This document shows, in pieces, positions 27,601 to 39,299 of a stretch of DNA of 64,000 bases. Source of the stretch: Thuidium tamariscinum (taxonomy: Eukaryota > Streptophyta > Bryopsida > Hypnales > Thuidiaceae); assembly GCA_947034885.2 (NCBI GenBank), contig OX344749.2:45909682-45973681 (forward strand), in the 5' to 3' direction. The position numbers were made by a program, and so were the translations under genes. A model generated the notes under the pieces. That model was not told the DNA's origin. It saw only the letters and a list, made by a program, of their open reading frames with translations, and did not search any database. Numbering within the stretch: position 1 is the stretch's first letter; each line of letters opens with the position of its first letter.

Positions 27601-29320
27601 ACCGTCATTGCCAATGCTTGTATTTTAGTGCGAGTTCCACTTTTATGAAAAAGCAAGTGCATTGTGAATGATATGAACATGAATTTTTACCTGAGCACCG
27701 AACTTAGGAAAGGGAGGACTGCATCATTTGCACAGAAGGATAGAAGTCTGTAGTCAAATTCCTTTCTTTTGAAAACAGTGACACGTAGGTCTGTGAATTT
27801 CATACTAGCAAGTTGGCAACAATTAAGTTTAAGAGATTAGGCTAATGGACAAGCCTCGTCTTTGCATTAGTCCACAAGAATCCAAATTATATTTTCTAGT
27901 GTATAACAGCTCTGTTGTATTCCACAGTATAGTTAATTTTGATGGTTTGAATGTGAAATGGCGTCATGCACCTTTGAAGTAGCACAACAGCGTTTTCAGC
28001 CGTAGTACATGGAATTCCATGGAATATATAGGCCTGTGACTTCACTTCTGAAGGTGCAATTCAATGGTGCCACATCACAAAAGGCACCAGTTAGTATCAT
28101 TGTGATCTTGGAGGCTGGAAAATTCTGTAGATGCCCCAGTTTTTTCACTGAATCAATGGAAGTCGAGGTAATTTCTTTTCCTTTCTGCAAGGAGTTGTGT
28201 CATTCTTGTACATTTGCAGCCGAACAAAACCGTGTACGTCATGGACATGTGTGTAGTACTAGCAGAATGGAATTGGGCTACTCGGGTCAGTTTCGTGCAC
28301 TAGAATGACTTTCCTATCGGCTACCGCGAATGTCTACATTCCATGTGTAGTAGCAAGGCTGTGATAATGTGGATTATGACATTGAAGTAGTGATAGTTCT
28401 TTTGATGATGCAGGAATATGAAGCTCGTGAAGGCATTTGGGTAGGCAATACTGGCGGCTTTGAAAGCGCTCTTTGTCCTATAGAAAAGGTAGGGGGGATT
28501 AGAATTGGGAAAGACTACCCACTACTTCTGAACACGCAATACAGCCATTTTGGGACATGCCCACATACATGAACAACGTCTATTAAGGACCGAGTAAGTA
28601 TTACTCACAGAACGAGGTACGTAGCATGATGTATTATCTATGTCAAAGAAGATAAAGTGTCAATATTCATGTGCTAGAGAATACTGACATCAAAATTGAT
28701 TGCTACACAAGAGTATTGTAGCTACAAATAAGAGGGCAAACCCATTTTTTGCTAACCAACTTAAGGAAAATGTTCATTCACAGGAACAGGGAAATTGTAG
28801 TGAAAGATGCAAGCAGCGTAGTTTTACCGACGACTTGCTCCATTTACCAGTACGCTATTCATGACATCTTCTATCTTCTTTCTATGTATTTTCTTCTGAA
28901 GTGTTGGACAATGCTCAAAACTGAATACTAAGGATTACTTGGAAGTTCTCAGTCTTTTGTATGTGCAGAATGTGTTGGATAAAAAGGTGTGCATGTTGAC
29001 ATCACAAACGGTTTCTGTCGTACAATCATAGTCTTCGTAAGTAGGTTCCACTGTCTTTATATAAATAAACCTTCTTGACAAGGGCAATATAGAAACATCT
29101 GATGCTTGTAGAAGTGACAGAATTGGGTACAGTTTCAATTTCTCACTAGTCTTTTACATTCTTGAATTTCTGCTAGTAATGCCGAGGTGGTTGAATAAAT
29201 TTGTGTATGCATGAATTGCTTTGATCTCCCTCTGTGAATGTGATGGTGGATTTCAGAGATGATGTAAATATCATAATTCAATTTTGAATTGCTAATAGTG
29301 CATATTGAATCAAGTAGAGT
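24700..29320. other. Low-coding spacer of the CACTA-type region
   Basis: Short open frames occur on both strands (for example 25,819-26,115 plus and 26,262-26,468 minus, the latter with coiled-coil-like spacing), but none is recognisable and none connects by clear splice sites. Motifs such as CCACTACTGAA (26,563; 27,421) and ACTTCTGAA recur, possibly relics of subterminal repeats. I see no RNA gene here. Confidence 0.4.
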
Positions 29321-29854
29321 ATGGCCCCAACAAACTCCTCGGGAAGGCATAGAGAGCCTTTCGTGCAATGGAGAGAATCCACTTCCATGGAAGTTAGAGA
29401 GGCAGAGCACCGAAGTGGGCGTCCATCGATGCAAACTACAAGAGGAGAGGAGAGGATAAATATTGGGAAAATGCCGCCACGAATTGACTCCAACGGTAAA
29501 TCACCTTGTCCACTGAGTAGCAATGTTACTAGAAGAGCCGTGGAGACTGAGGAGCAGGTGCTATTACATGGCAGAATGCCTTGGACCCCACAGTATGGAT
29601 CGCGAATGCATGCTATTCCTCGCAATAGGAGTGTGGAGTTCCCTCGACATAATGCAACGTCCCCCTCCTCTGCAATGCCTCGTAGAACAATGACATGCGA
29701 GGATGAAGAGGGGGGACACGGTGAAGGTTTTCAAGAGAGCGATGTTCTGCAGCTTGTGGCCTTCGACGTCATGCGGAGATGTAATTCTTCCATGGTGCAA
29801 GAAAGTGATGACGCGGCCTTGGAAGAAAATACATGCAACATTGAAGGTAAGTAA

Positions 29855-29859
29855 CATGC
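29855..29859. repeat. Target-site duplication CATGC, left of solo LTR C
   Basis: CATGC precedes TGTGGGCGCTT at 29,860 and recurs at 37,623-37,627 after ACTCACA. It is a perfect 5-bp duplication across a 7.8 kb span, which identifies the outer LTR despite the nested insertion. Confidence 0.85.
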
Positions 29860-30380
29860 TGTGGGCGCTTTATTCCTACCCTTGGAATAAAGTGTACACA
29901 ACCAGGTTCTACTACTTTTGCAACGATCTCTAGTGGATGTCTAACCTACGTGTAATCCAGTTACGCCTTCCAAGCAATGGATCTTTCTAATTTCCTACTC
30001 CTAATTGGTCCCCTTGTAATTGTTAGGGTAAAATAACTTTACTTTCAGGTTTGATTGAATTTGGCTAAGTCTTTTGGGTTGTTTTCTAATTTTTTAATGT
30101 CTAGGGGAGTCTAAGCTTCACTTGATTTGGTCAACCCTTTTTGACCTTCGTGCAAATGAACGGGGTTTATCTAAGTATACGTTCTATTCTAGCTTCTTTG
30201 ATGTTTGATCAAATTCAAAGGAGATGTGATTTTTTTGTTCTAAGATATCTTTTATAGAATCTAATCCTAATTTGTTTCTAGGTTATCTTTCAATTTCAAC
30301 AATGGGTTACTTCACTAATTCTAACTACTTGGGTTTAAACACAGGAATAGGTAATTGGAGTAAAAAGGAAATAAGTCTAT

Positions 30381-30385
30381 CCCTT
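30381..30385. repeat. Target-site duplication CCCTT, left of solo LTR B
   Basis: CCCTT precedes TGTGGGCGCTTC at 30,386 and recurs at 33,922-33,926 after ACTCACA. Perfect 5-bp duplication. Confidence 0.85.
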
Positions 30386-30774
30386 TGTGGGCGCTTCATT
30401 CCCACCCTTGGAATTAAGCGATCACAACCAAGCTCTTGTTTACAAAACTACTCCTACGGGTGTCTAAGCGTCAAACCCACTGTGCCTTCTAAGCAATGGA
30501 TCTTTTGCTACCCTAATTATCCTCGGTGTGTACTTGTTTCGTTCCCTTGTCCTACTTCTAATTACTTCCTCACTTTATGTGTTTCGTTCTCTTGTCCTAC
30601 CTCTAGCTACTTTCTCACTTTATGTGTTTCGTTCTCTTGTCCTATTTCTAATCGCTTCCTTCTGCCCAATCTAGGAGGTTATTCCTCCTATTTTACGGTT
30701 TTACCCCCATGGGTTGCCTTTGGTTGACTCTACTCCTTGCTTGGCATTTTCTCTAGGTATCTATCCTTTTGTTG

Positions 30775-31115
30775 ATCTACTCTACGTCTTTGTCTTTGCT
30801 TTATTCTACTCTACGTATTTGTCTCGGTTTTAGTCTAATCTACATCTTCCTCTACTCTATGTATTTGTATTCTTCTACTCTATGTGTTTGTATTCGTCTA
30901 CTCCATGTACTCTTCTACTCTACGTATTCTTCTACCCTACATATTTGTTTTAATCTACTCTACGTATTTGTATTCTTCTACTCTACGTATTCTTCTACCC
31001 TATGTATTTGTTTTAATCTACTCTACGTAATTGTATTCCTTTGGTCTACTCTACATATTTGCTTTAATCTACTCTACGTAATTGTATTCCTTTAATACAC
31101 CCTACGTATTTCATT
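30775..31115 (+). repeat. Pyrimidine-rich tandem array in LTR B
   Basis: About ten degenerate repeats of 'tctactctacgtatttgt' with variants 'ttctactctatg' and 'ttttaatctactctacgta'. This array inflates small open frames in the region. It is absent from the aligned position of LTR A. Confidence 0.7.
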
Positions 31116-31461
31116 CTATGTTCGTGTCTTCGTTAGTTTCCTTCTCTTCTAGTTGTGGTTGGCTTCTTATTCGTGGTTGCTAATCACCGGACCTTAATCT
31201 TACTTGAGATGTTACCTAACTAATTCCCTATTGCATCAATTAACTTAAATCAAAGGAAGGTTTAGAAGCCCACCTCCATTCCGTGTGTCCGGTCCTCTTC
31301 ACTCCATGCCACGTCCATCATTGCCATGTCTTAGCCCCGGCCCTTTCAATTATCCCCTTCCGGGTGTTTTTTTACAAATAGATCTCTTTCTCAAACTATC
31401 CCCCCACCTACTAGTGTCTACTATTTCCTAGCTCAACTAACCTCTAAACTATCCCCTTCAC

Positions 31462-31557
31462 CAACTAATTTCTATACTAACCTAACCAACTAATTCCTAC
31501 ACTAGCCTAAACCAACTAATTTCTACACTAGCCTAAACCAACTAATTTCTACACTAG
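31462..31557 (+). repeat. ~30 bp tandem repeat in LTR B
   Basis: About three to four copies of 'ccaactaatttctacacta' followed by 'gcctaaa'. Non-coding. Confidence 0.7.
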
Positions 31558-32040
31558 TTTTTTGCCCAAGGACTCCCTGGACCCCCGAACCCCCGAGTCC
31601 CTTGACCCCCGAGCCCCCCTGATCCCCGAACCCCCTGCGGTACCTAGCTGCGGACCCGGTTGGTGGCCTAGTTGGCTGCGGTACTCGACCGCGGGAACCG
31701 ACTGGCTGGCTGGCTGCGGGCTCTAGCTGGTTGGCTGGGCGCGGTCCCCGGCTGGTCCAGCGCTGGAATTTGGAAACAAATTTTGGATTTTGGATTTTCA
31801 AGTGAAACTAGGAACTTCTTAACCAAAACAACTAATGTGGCCCAAGGGTTTTAACCCAATGGATGTTGGATGCTAAACGTTGACTTAGTACCAACCGTGT
31901 TGGATACCAAACGTTGATTCTAACTCAAGGAGAAGGTTATTTAACACCCCGCTAAGACTTAGGGGGTTCAAAGCTTCGCTATGAGAGTGAGGCATTTTGA
32001 CACGTGGCTAAGACCTTTAGTTTCTAGGAAAGGTGGGGGT

Positions 32041-32215
32041 TCATAGCTTCGCCGTCCCCTATGGGACTAAATTAACCCCATGACTAAGAGAAGAGGGAGA
32101 AGAGGGTGAACACACAATTTATCTAATGCTATAGTCAAAGCTTCGTCGTCCCCTATGGGACTAGATTAATCCCGTGGCTAAGAGAAGAGGGAGAAGAGGG
32201 TGAACACACAATGCA
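32041..32215 (+). repeat. ~95 bp tandem duplication in LTR B
   Basis: Two near-identical blocks carry 'cgtcccctatgggact' followed by 'gagaagagggagaagagggt' and 'gaacacacaat'. The first starts at about 32,041, the second at about 32,135. Confidence 0.7.
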
Positions 32216-35200
32216 GCATACTCTCGAAGTCACCTCCCTAGTAACCCCTCGGTTGCTCCCAAGTTCTCTCCCACAACACCTCTCAATAGTGGTACAATAC
32301 AAGAGTGAACCAAGATTAAATTGCATAAAGTTCCACCAACTTGGGGGGGGTCTCAAGTCCCCAAGTACAAACCACACTTACCAAAGGGTGTAAAAACCCC
32401 AAAAGACCATCAAAGGCTCCTTTGGCATCAAAAGCCAAAGGAAATCCGGCATAACCCGGGCCCAATAGTCCTCCTCCCTTAAATTGGTAGGAGTGAGAAA
32501 AGAGAGAGAATGAGAGGAGAATGCCGCCCCTTTTATACTCAAAAGGGAGCAACACCCCCCCTTAATCTACTAAGAATAACTAGATGAGGGAATTTAGGAG
32601 GTCCGTACATGTTTACCCATCCCAAATCTAATTATCCACCTAAAATCTACACAATTTGAATTGAGAAATTCAAATCTTACCTAACCTTACAAGAACTTGC
32701 AAAACCACATAATTTACCTTCCCCAAAATCTACAAGTTCTCATATGGGAGAAGTTCCCATGTGTTCCCACCTACTTAATTTGAAATTACTTACACCAAGC
32801 ACTTGGAGCCACCTCCACTAACTTTTTGAGGTGGTACTTGCTCCCACATGTGCCCGGAGTTCTTTACACGTTCCCCACGGCCATTGGGGCCCAAACTCCC
32901 CAAAAAAGCATTGGGGGGCCTTAAACCCCAATTTCTCCTCCATGTACTATCCCCAAAAGGCTAACTTTTGGAGTTTAGCTTCGAATGACAAACGGATTGC
33001 ACCATTGGGTCCGGAAGGCCATAATTAGCCTGTAAAGAACCCCTTCCCCCTAAAACTATGTCCAAATTCTCAAAGAATCTTAGTGTAAGCTAGGGTCAAA
33101 GTTGGGATAAATTCCCAACTTTTGGAGTTTGGCAATTTTGGACCCCAAACCTTCACCAATCTTCTAAGTAGATGGAAGGGGGGTAGGAATAGACCCAAGA
33201 TAGGCTTCGTTCCGATGTCGTATGGCCCCGGTACACCGGTCAACTGTAGCTTCCGTCATTTAATTTGTCAGTTGGGGAGGAATGTCGCCGATTCGGGATC
33301 TTCCAACTATCGATTTGTCTTGAAACTTGGAGAAGCGCTTCGTTGGTGTGAGACCACCTCACCGGATTTTTAGTGGGATTTTACCGCACTTTGGGATATT
33401 CTTTCGAATTCCCACCCAAAGTCCACCGCGGTTGACCGTCTGGGAAAATATCCAAACAATGTCAGAAAATTCCCAAACTTTAGAGGGGACCACCCATGGG
33501 ATCCCCCCACTTGAATGCAAATCTGCATCCCCACTGCATGCTCCTAGAATTAGGAAATCGCCTGGTACCTGCATTTCAAGGTTAGTATTTCGCCCGTATT
33601 CTCTTCGATGCTATGGGGAGTGGGGGATTCCTCCTAGATCCCCCTATGAGGACTTCCTAGCCTAGACAGGGCCTTTTTAGGCTTCTTACCCTAATCCTGC
33701 ACATCTCTATCAGTTTGGCGTCTATTTAGCCAAGACAAGGCCCGTTTTGGATGTAAACTATCCTAAATCCCACCTAATGACCAAATGGCGCATTGGTATG
33801 TGTGACGCAAATACCGGTTTAATGCCCTTTTGGGGGTTTTATAAGCCTAATTACGCCTTAGTTTATGTAGGAATTCGAAAAAAGAACCCGTAAGTCCCCG
33901 GTGACGAATCGGGGACTCACACCCTTCCAACGTGAAAACCCCAATACTTGATCTTAGAGTAAAAGTGAATTCTTGTGGTAAACTTTGACCGTTGACCGGT
34001 TCATCATAATTTACCTCGTTGAATCCTTTTTTATCTAAGTAGTCAAATTCTTTTGGGTTTATTCTTTTACCCTTCTTAGTTTACCAGCATCAATTCTACT
34101 AATTGTTTCTTGGGATAAATTACCGTAAGTAAATTTTGACCATTATCCGGTTCACCAAAATCTACTCACTAATTACTTTCCCTTGAAATTCCTTATGGCT
34201 TTTGACTTTTCTACTTCTACTTCTAATCAAAAATTCTAACACTTAACTATCTATGTTTTTTGGTGATTTTATCTTGTTTAATTTCTAATGATATTGGGGA
34301 CTTTGGTTGGTTCTAAATTCGTGGTACTTCCTAATTTCAGGATAAATAATTGAATTCTATGCAAAAGAAATTATAAAAGAAAATGATAACAAAGGGAATT
34401 TTTCAAAAACTAACTGCCATCATCACGACTTCGAGGTCTTCATGCGACTCCATAAATTCTCCAAATTGCACTCGTTCCACTTCCATCCGATGTCCTTGCG
34501 ATTGAATTTGATTTTAATTTGAACACTTCGAGTGAAGTGTTATCCTTCAAAGCCTTCTTCTTTTCCTTTAGCTCTTTTTTGTAGTTTTCTTTATCCTTTG
34601 GTCTCCTTCCTTTTCTTTTAAATGGTCTCCAAGGTCAACCTATAAAATACCCTAGTATAATCTAATTTTTGAAATTATCTCTAAATGGTCTTGAAAGTCA
34701 ATTCTAACGCAACTAAGGCTTCCCAACTTTTCTCTAATTTAGCCAAATTCTAAACTTCTCTAAAGTCAAAATATTCTTTTATTTGTTTTTTCTATTTTTT
34801 TTTTTCTAAAACTATCGTGGTTAAGAAAGTCAACTATTCTAACTAATTGGGTTCCGAGCCACCCAAGCCTTCTTCTCCGAATGCTTGTGTCTAATTCTCC
34901 ACTTCAATTCTTGCACTTGTGTTGGTGTTTGCGATTTGGGGAGCTTGAGTGTTGTTTGTGAGTGTTTGATCATAGTTTTTGGAGATCTAGCAACCTGTTG
35001 ATCAAAGTTTTTGGAGATCCAGCACTCGGAGGCCTGGCTACTCAGCCTGGGGGCTGATACCCCTCCAAAGGTGGTTGACTTTCAATTGAATTGACTTCTC
35101 AGCTTGGTTGAGGCTGCCTTCCAACTGAATTGATTTCTCAGCCTGTTGAGGCTGCCTTCCAAACTGAATTCAATTCTTAGCCTAGTTGGAGTCTCCCTTC

Positions 35201-38200
35201 CAACCGATCTGTTGATCTGGGGTCTGGTCAAACAAGTTTGACCAGATCAGACCTTACCTTGAGCTCCCTCACTACTTCTAAATCTTTTGGAATTTTGTTG
35301 GAAAACTATTTTAAAGTTTGTTGGAAATTGGCTCCAACCTTCTTCCTCTAAATTTTGTCTTTCTACTTGATTTTTGGAAATAAATGAGAAAACTTGTTTA
35401 CTTGTGTTTCACACTTCAAGCTAATTTTCTTCCCAAAAATCTCAAGCTAGATAGTTCAGAATTCCAAGTTTTGGAAAAAGTTTCTAGGACCCCGCAGGGT
35501 ATCATCCTAGTTTTCCAAATCAGATGATATGGTATGTGAAGAAACCAGTATGTGGTCTAATCAGTATGTGATCAAGCCACCGAGATGCTGAGTTAATGGC
35601 CTATTAGTCGCTGCCTAATCGGCTGGTCAATTGTTGTCTGTTGTTGGCTGGCTAGTCGCTGCCGTTGCCGGCCTTGGTGCCGAGTCGGTGGGGGGCTCCG
35701 GCCGCTACCTTGGGCGGTACTGGTTGATTTGGCTATTGGCTGGCTGGCTTGGCTTGGTTGTCCGGAACTTGGAAAAAAGAAACTAAACTAAACCCGGCAG
35801 TTGCTAGCCATGGGCAAACCAATTTTTAGGTCTCCTTTGGAGACCCTTTCACACAAAACCAAATTGGAAAAAATAGTATGAATAGGTTCAAAGCTTCGCC
35901 GTCCGGGGGGTTTAGGCCCGAATTTTGGAAGGAATTTGATGGAACTTTTGACTAAATTATAAAGCTCCTAGAATTTTGGCGATAGCTTCGCCGTATTAGA
36001 GGTGTTAGCCTCAAATTCTAGGATAAATTTGCTAGAGCTCTGCCCACTTAAACACTAAAAAGAAAGTATGAATCCTACCCACACTTCCACAATGTAACGA
36101 GGACCTTAATCACATATTTAAGCTTAGGGGGATCCTCGATAAGCCAATCCAGGCTGTGAATTCCTTGTCAAAAGACTTAAATCGGATAATTTTGGTATCA
36201 AAGCTTCAAGCAAAAGTACTACTAAAATGATTAAGCGCTCAAAGGTACCTCAAGATCCTTGTGAGTGCCTACAACAAAAGAACTTAGGAAGGTGATGGAG
36301 ATTCGAGTGTGTCAAAGAGACAAGAGTTTGGATAAATGAAATAGAGTGTTGAAAAGGTATGAAAATGATAAGAAGTTTGATAAAGGAGTAGAGGTTTGAT
36401 AATGAAAGAGATTTCGAAAAATGAAATAGAGGTGTAAGAGGTGTGGAATTAAGGGAGGGAGAGGCCTTATATACATTCCCAAGGCCTCCTCCCCCCTCAA
36501 GTTACAAACTAAACTAACTAAGAAAAAACCAAATTAACGATCTAAAAATCTACCCTACTACTGTAGCTATTCTAAATTTTGGAGAAATGGTCCAATCACC
36601 AAACGGATAGCGCCATTATCTCCATAAGACCCAAATTAGTTTAAAGGAACACCTACCCCTTATTCTCAGAGCCTAAATGCGATTCAAAGCTAACATTTAC
36701 GAACCGGTAAAAAGGGTGGAAAACCTATCTTTTGGAATTGATTTTTCCCAAAGGTTTTGACTAGCTAGGGTTGTCAGGAAGATCCAAGAATGTTAGAAAA
36801 GAGTCTAAGTTGACTCAAATCGGACTCTATATGCTCCCTGTACGCTGGTCAACTCGCAAGAATTTTAGTAAAACCGTTAAAACTTGTTGCCACTGCTGGT
36901 TCTGGTACTTGTTGAAGTCAAAATGTCTTGAAATTTGGCAGGACGCTTATTTGTCCTAAAACATACTATCCTAATTTTTAGTGGGATTTTACCATCACCG
37001 TGGAATTTTCTATGAATTTCCAATTGTCGGTAAAAGCGGTTGACTTCCCATGGAGTCATTTCCGTAATCCAGAAAATTACGAAACTTTTAGAGGATCTTC
37101 TAGGAATCCCCCTAATGACAAGTGCAAAGTTTTGCTGAAAACCCACATTGTCTAAATAAAGTATAAATTGCACTATGGTGGAATTAATTCCTCCTCCGAG
37201 GAATCATTCCCGTACAAGGGAATCTCCACCAGTTGGCTTTGCCGTGACGCTCATAGGAGATTGTTGGACTCCTGTGGTTGCTAATCAGAGCCCAATCTTC
37301 TGGGGACCCTTGTCAAGTATTCCAATAATGCCTACTTTAATGCTTTTGCGCTAAGTCGCATCTTGAGTATTTGCTAGTGCAATCTCCTGTGAATTGCGTA
37401 ATATCATGTCTAATCTCCTAATAAGTTGTAGAAATTGGCTCTAAGGAGTCTTTTAACGTACTCCAGAATAATTATACCCATTTCTCCATCATTAGCGGGA
37501 ATTGTATCAATCCTACTTTGAGCACTCTTTTTAGTTGATTTTTAACCATAATAACCCTAAATATGAGCAATAAGCGAAAAAAAGAAAAATCCGAGGCCTA
37601 AGTGACAATGACGGGACTCACACATGCTCCTCAATTCAACTTGGTTTCCCTAAGTTCATAGCACAATGTACAGGGCTCGCGGACATTTTTGACATGTTTG
37701 TATGCTTCTTGTCCTCGAAGCGGTCATGCAGTGCAAGCTATAAATCGAAAAATGCTAATGATTGGAACTTTTGTATGATGAAGAAGCAGTTCCTAGAAAT
37801 CAACAGAGGCAAAATACAAGAACTAATGTGCAGAGAACTGACATTCGAAGGGCAAGTAGAAGATCCACTAGTGGCACTAGAAGTCCTCTATGAAATATCC
37901 CATCCCAAGGAGTGTCAACTACTGGGTCCGAGTCCTTCGTGCCTGTGACATCCAGAAGCTCTTCACAGTGTCCATCTTCCCAGCAAAATGAAAGGAGGTC
38001 TCAATCAACCTACAACAATTCCTCGGAGCGTCAGTATGGAGTTGGGCAAAGTAGTCGCCGGAATGTCATTCCACATCGTCATGATGAGCGAAGTCCTCCG
38101 CTTGCAAAAAGAGACTATCCTCGACTGGGACCAAAGCACAATGACAATGGATAAAGGGGACGGCAACATTGTCGTGAGGGAGTACGGCATGAGCTTCTGT

Positions 38201-39299
38201 TCCTTTCGAGGAAGAAAGGAATGATGGTCTTTATGTCTTGTGCGAAAACGATTTATTTGGATAAATACGTATATAAGACTTGTTAATGCATATATGTTTC
38301 TATATGAAATTCAAACCAAAATCCTTTAAGTGAATACGAATTAAGAAAAGCTGAAGCTAGTGCTAGTAATCTCCTATTCTCATGTTTCATAGGCAAAGTA
38401 GGAATGCAGCTGTCATGCTTAGAAGCCAGTATATGCATGTGAAATTTAGAATGTTAAGGTGACCCTCCTTTTATTGGCAGGAACCAAGTTCCAATTCTGA
38501 TGAGTATGAACGAAATGCAAGGGGCGGCATATACGGAGAGGAAGATGAAGTACCAGCACGACCGTATTCGTTCTACAATGATGACTGTAACATTGAGCTC
38601 AATGCTGACAGTGAAGAGGATGGAGGACCCATGCAAAACTCCGAGGAGACAGCTTCACAAGATGAGCACTATGCAGCACGTGAAGACTCAGACCTCCATC
38701 TAACGGAGACTGAGAAGTGTCGTCAAAGGAGGCATGCGTTATCAACACGTGTAAGGGAGGGCGATCGGCGATTCGCGGAGGGATTACTCCGGAACTACCT
38801 TCTAGTGGATAAATATCGGCAGGAACCATATGGTATTGGTGTCGGAGCTTGGCGGAAAGAATTGATGTTACTGTCCAAGAATTTAGATCCTTCCATTGGA
38901 AACATCAATCATCAACCTGTAAACAAAGTCCAAGAAATAACGGAATGGATACAGCAAACATGGCAATACAAGGTGGAAGTATGTTAATAGGAGCCACTAG
39001 TGGACCTTAATGGACTTCCTTGAATACTGATTTTACACTTAGAAGGTGCCACCTGTTATAGTTAATGGTAATTAAAACTGCCAGAACTCGTTACCTGACA
39101 CATAGTACAAGACTTTAACGCAGGTGCGTAAAATTTGAATTCTTTCCCGCTTCATTGAGGACTCGTCGTCTCTCTCCGCGAATTGGTCCTGTTCCACTTC
39201 CGTCTGTGTTTTGGAACTTGGTTTGAATTTTTTTGTTGTGGCATTGGGTGATTAGGGCTTCAGGCAGTTACCTTGAATTGGGCTAGTGCTGCAGATGCA

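Larger units (their letters stand above)
30386..33921 (+). mobile_element. Solo LTR B (3.5 kb), nested in LTR C
   Basis: TGTGGGCGCTTCATTCC opens it and GGGGACTCACA closes it, with CCCTT duplications. It belongs to the same family as A and C: its first ~100 bp closely match the first ~100 bp of C (TGTGGGCGCTT, 'acccttggaat', 'agcaatggatctttt'). It was inserted about 520 bp into C in the same orientation, so it is younger. It contains three internal tandem arrays (30,775-31,115; 31,462-31,557; 32,041-32,215), a GC-rich block (31,560-31,760) and a TATA-like box (32,531-32,538). No coding region; frames of 60-112 codons within it are chance. Confidence 0.9.
29860..37622 (+). mobile_element. Solo LTR C, outer copy, interrupted by LTR B
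   Basis: Starts TGTGGGCGCTTTATTCC and ends ACGGGACTCACA. The copy is split by LTR B and its 5-bp duplication; removing these leaves about 4.22 kb (29,860-30,385 plus 33,927-37,622). It is co-linear with LTRs A and B: 'ccttccaagcaatggatctt' near the start, a GC-rich block at 35,590-35,765, 'aaagcttcgccgtc', a TATA-like box at 36,467, and 'gtgggattttacca' near the end. It has private ~38 bp repeats around 35,090-35,205 ('gaggctgccttccaa'). No gag-pol. It lies 8 nt inside a splice donor of the surrounding plus-strand gene. Confidence 0.88.
29321..38987 (+). pseudogene. Spliced plus-strand gene of unknown function, split by solo LTRs
   Basis: Exon a ends at 29,846 (...ENTCNIEG) with a strong GTAAGT donor. 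Its downstream partner begins at 37,674 after an ACAG acceptor; phases fit (G + GG), giving GLADIFDMFVCFLSSKRSC and a stretch rich in K/E to about 37,900. A second frame (37,912-38,154, Ser/Arg-rich, ending GPKHNDNG) follows in another phase, implying a frameshift or an unrecognised small intron. A last exon from 38,481 (TTGGCAG acceptor) encodes an acidic stretch, then ...RQRRHALSTRVREGDRRFAE... and ends at TAA 38,985-38,987. No known domain is visible. It may be the second, TnpA-like gene of the CACTA region or an independent gene; I cannot decide. Solo LTRs B and C occupy its intron. Confidence 0.4.

Noticed and set aside
30769-31095. A 108-codon frame rich in Leu, Tyr and Ser that resembles membrane segments
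   Set aside because: It is a translation of the tandem 'ctactctacgtatt' array.
31523-31854. Frames on both strands across a GC-rich block, Pro/Arg/Gly-rich
   Set aside because: They are translations of a low-complexity LTR segment; the aligned blocks in LTRs A and C do not keep the frames.
38106-38122. A half copy of the palindrome (TATCCTCGACTGGGACC) outside the element
   Set aside because: Only the left arm matches. One half-site is expected by chance in this much sequence, and it lies in coding-like DNA translated as DYPRLG.
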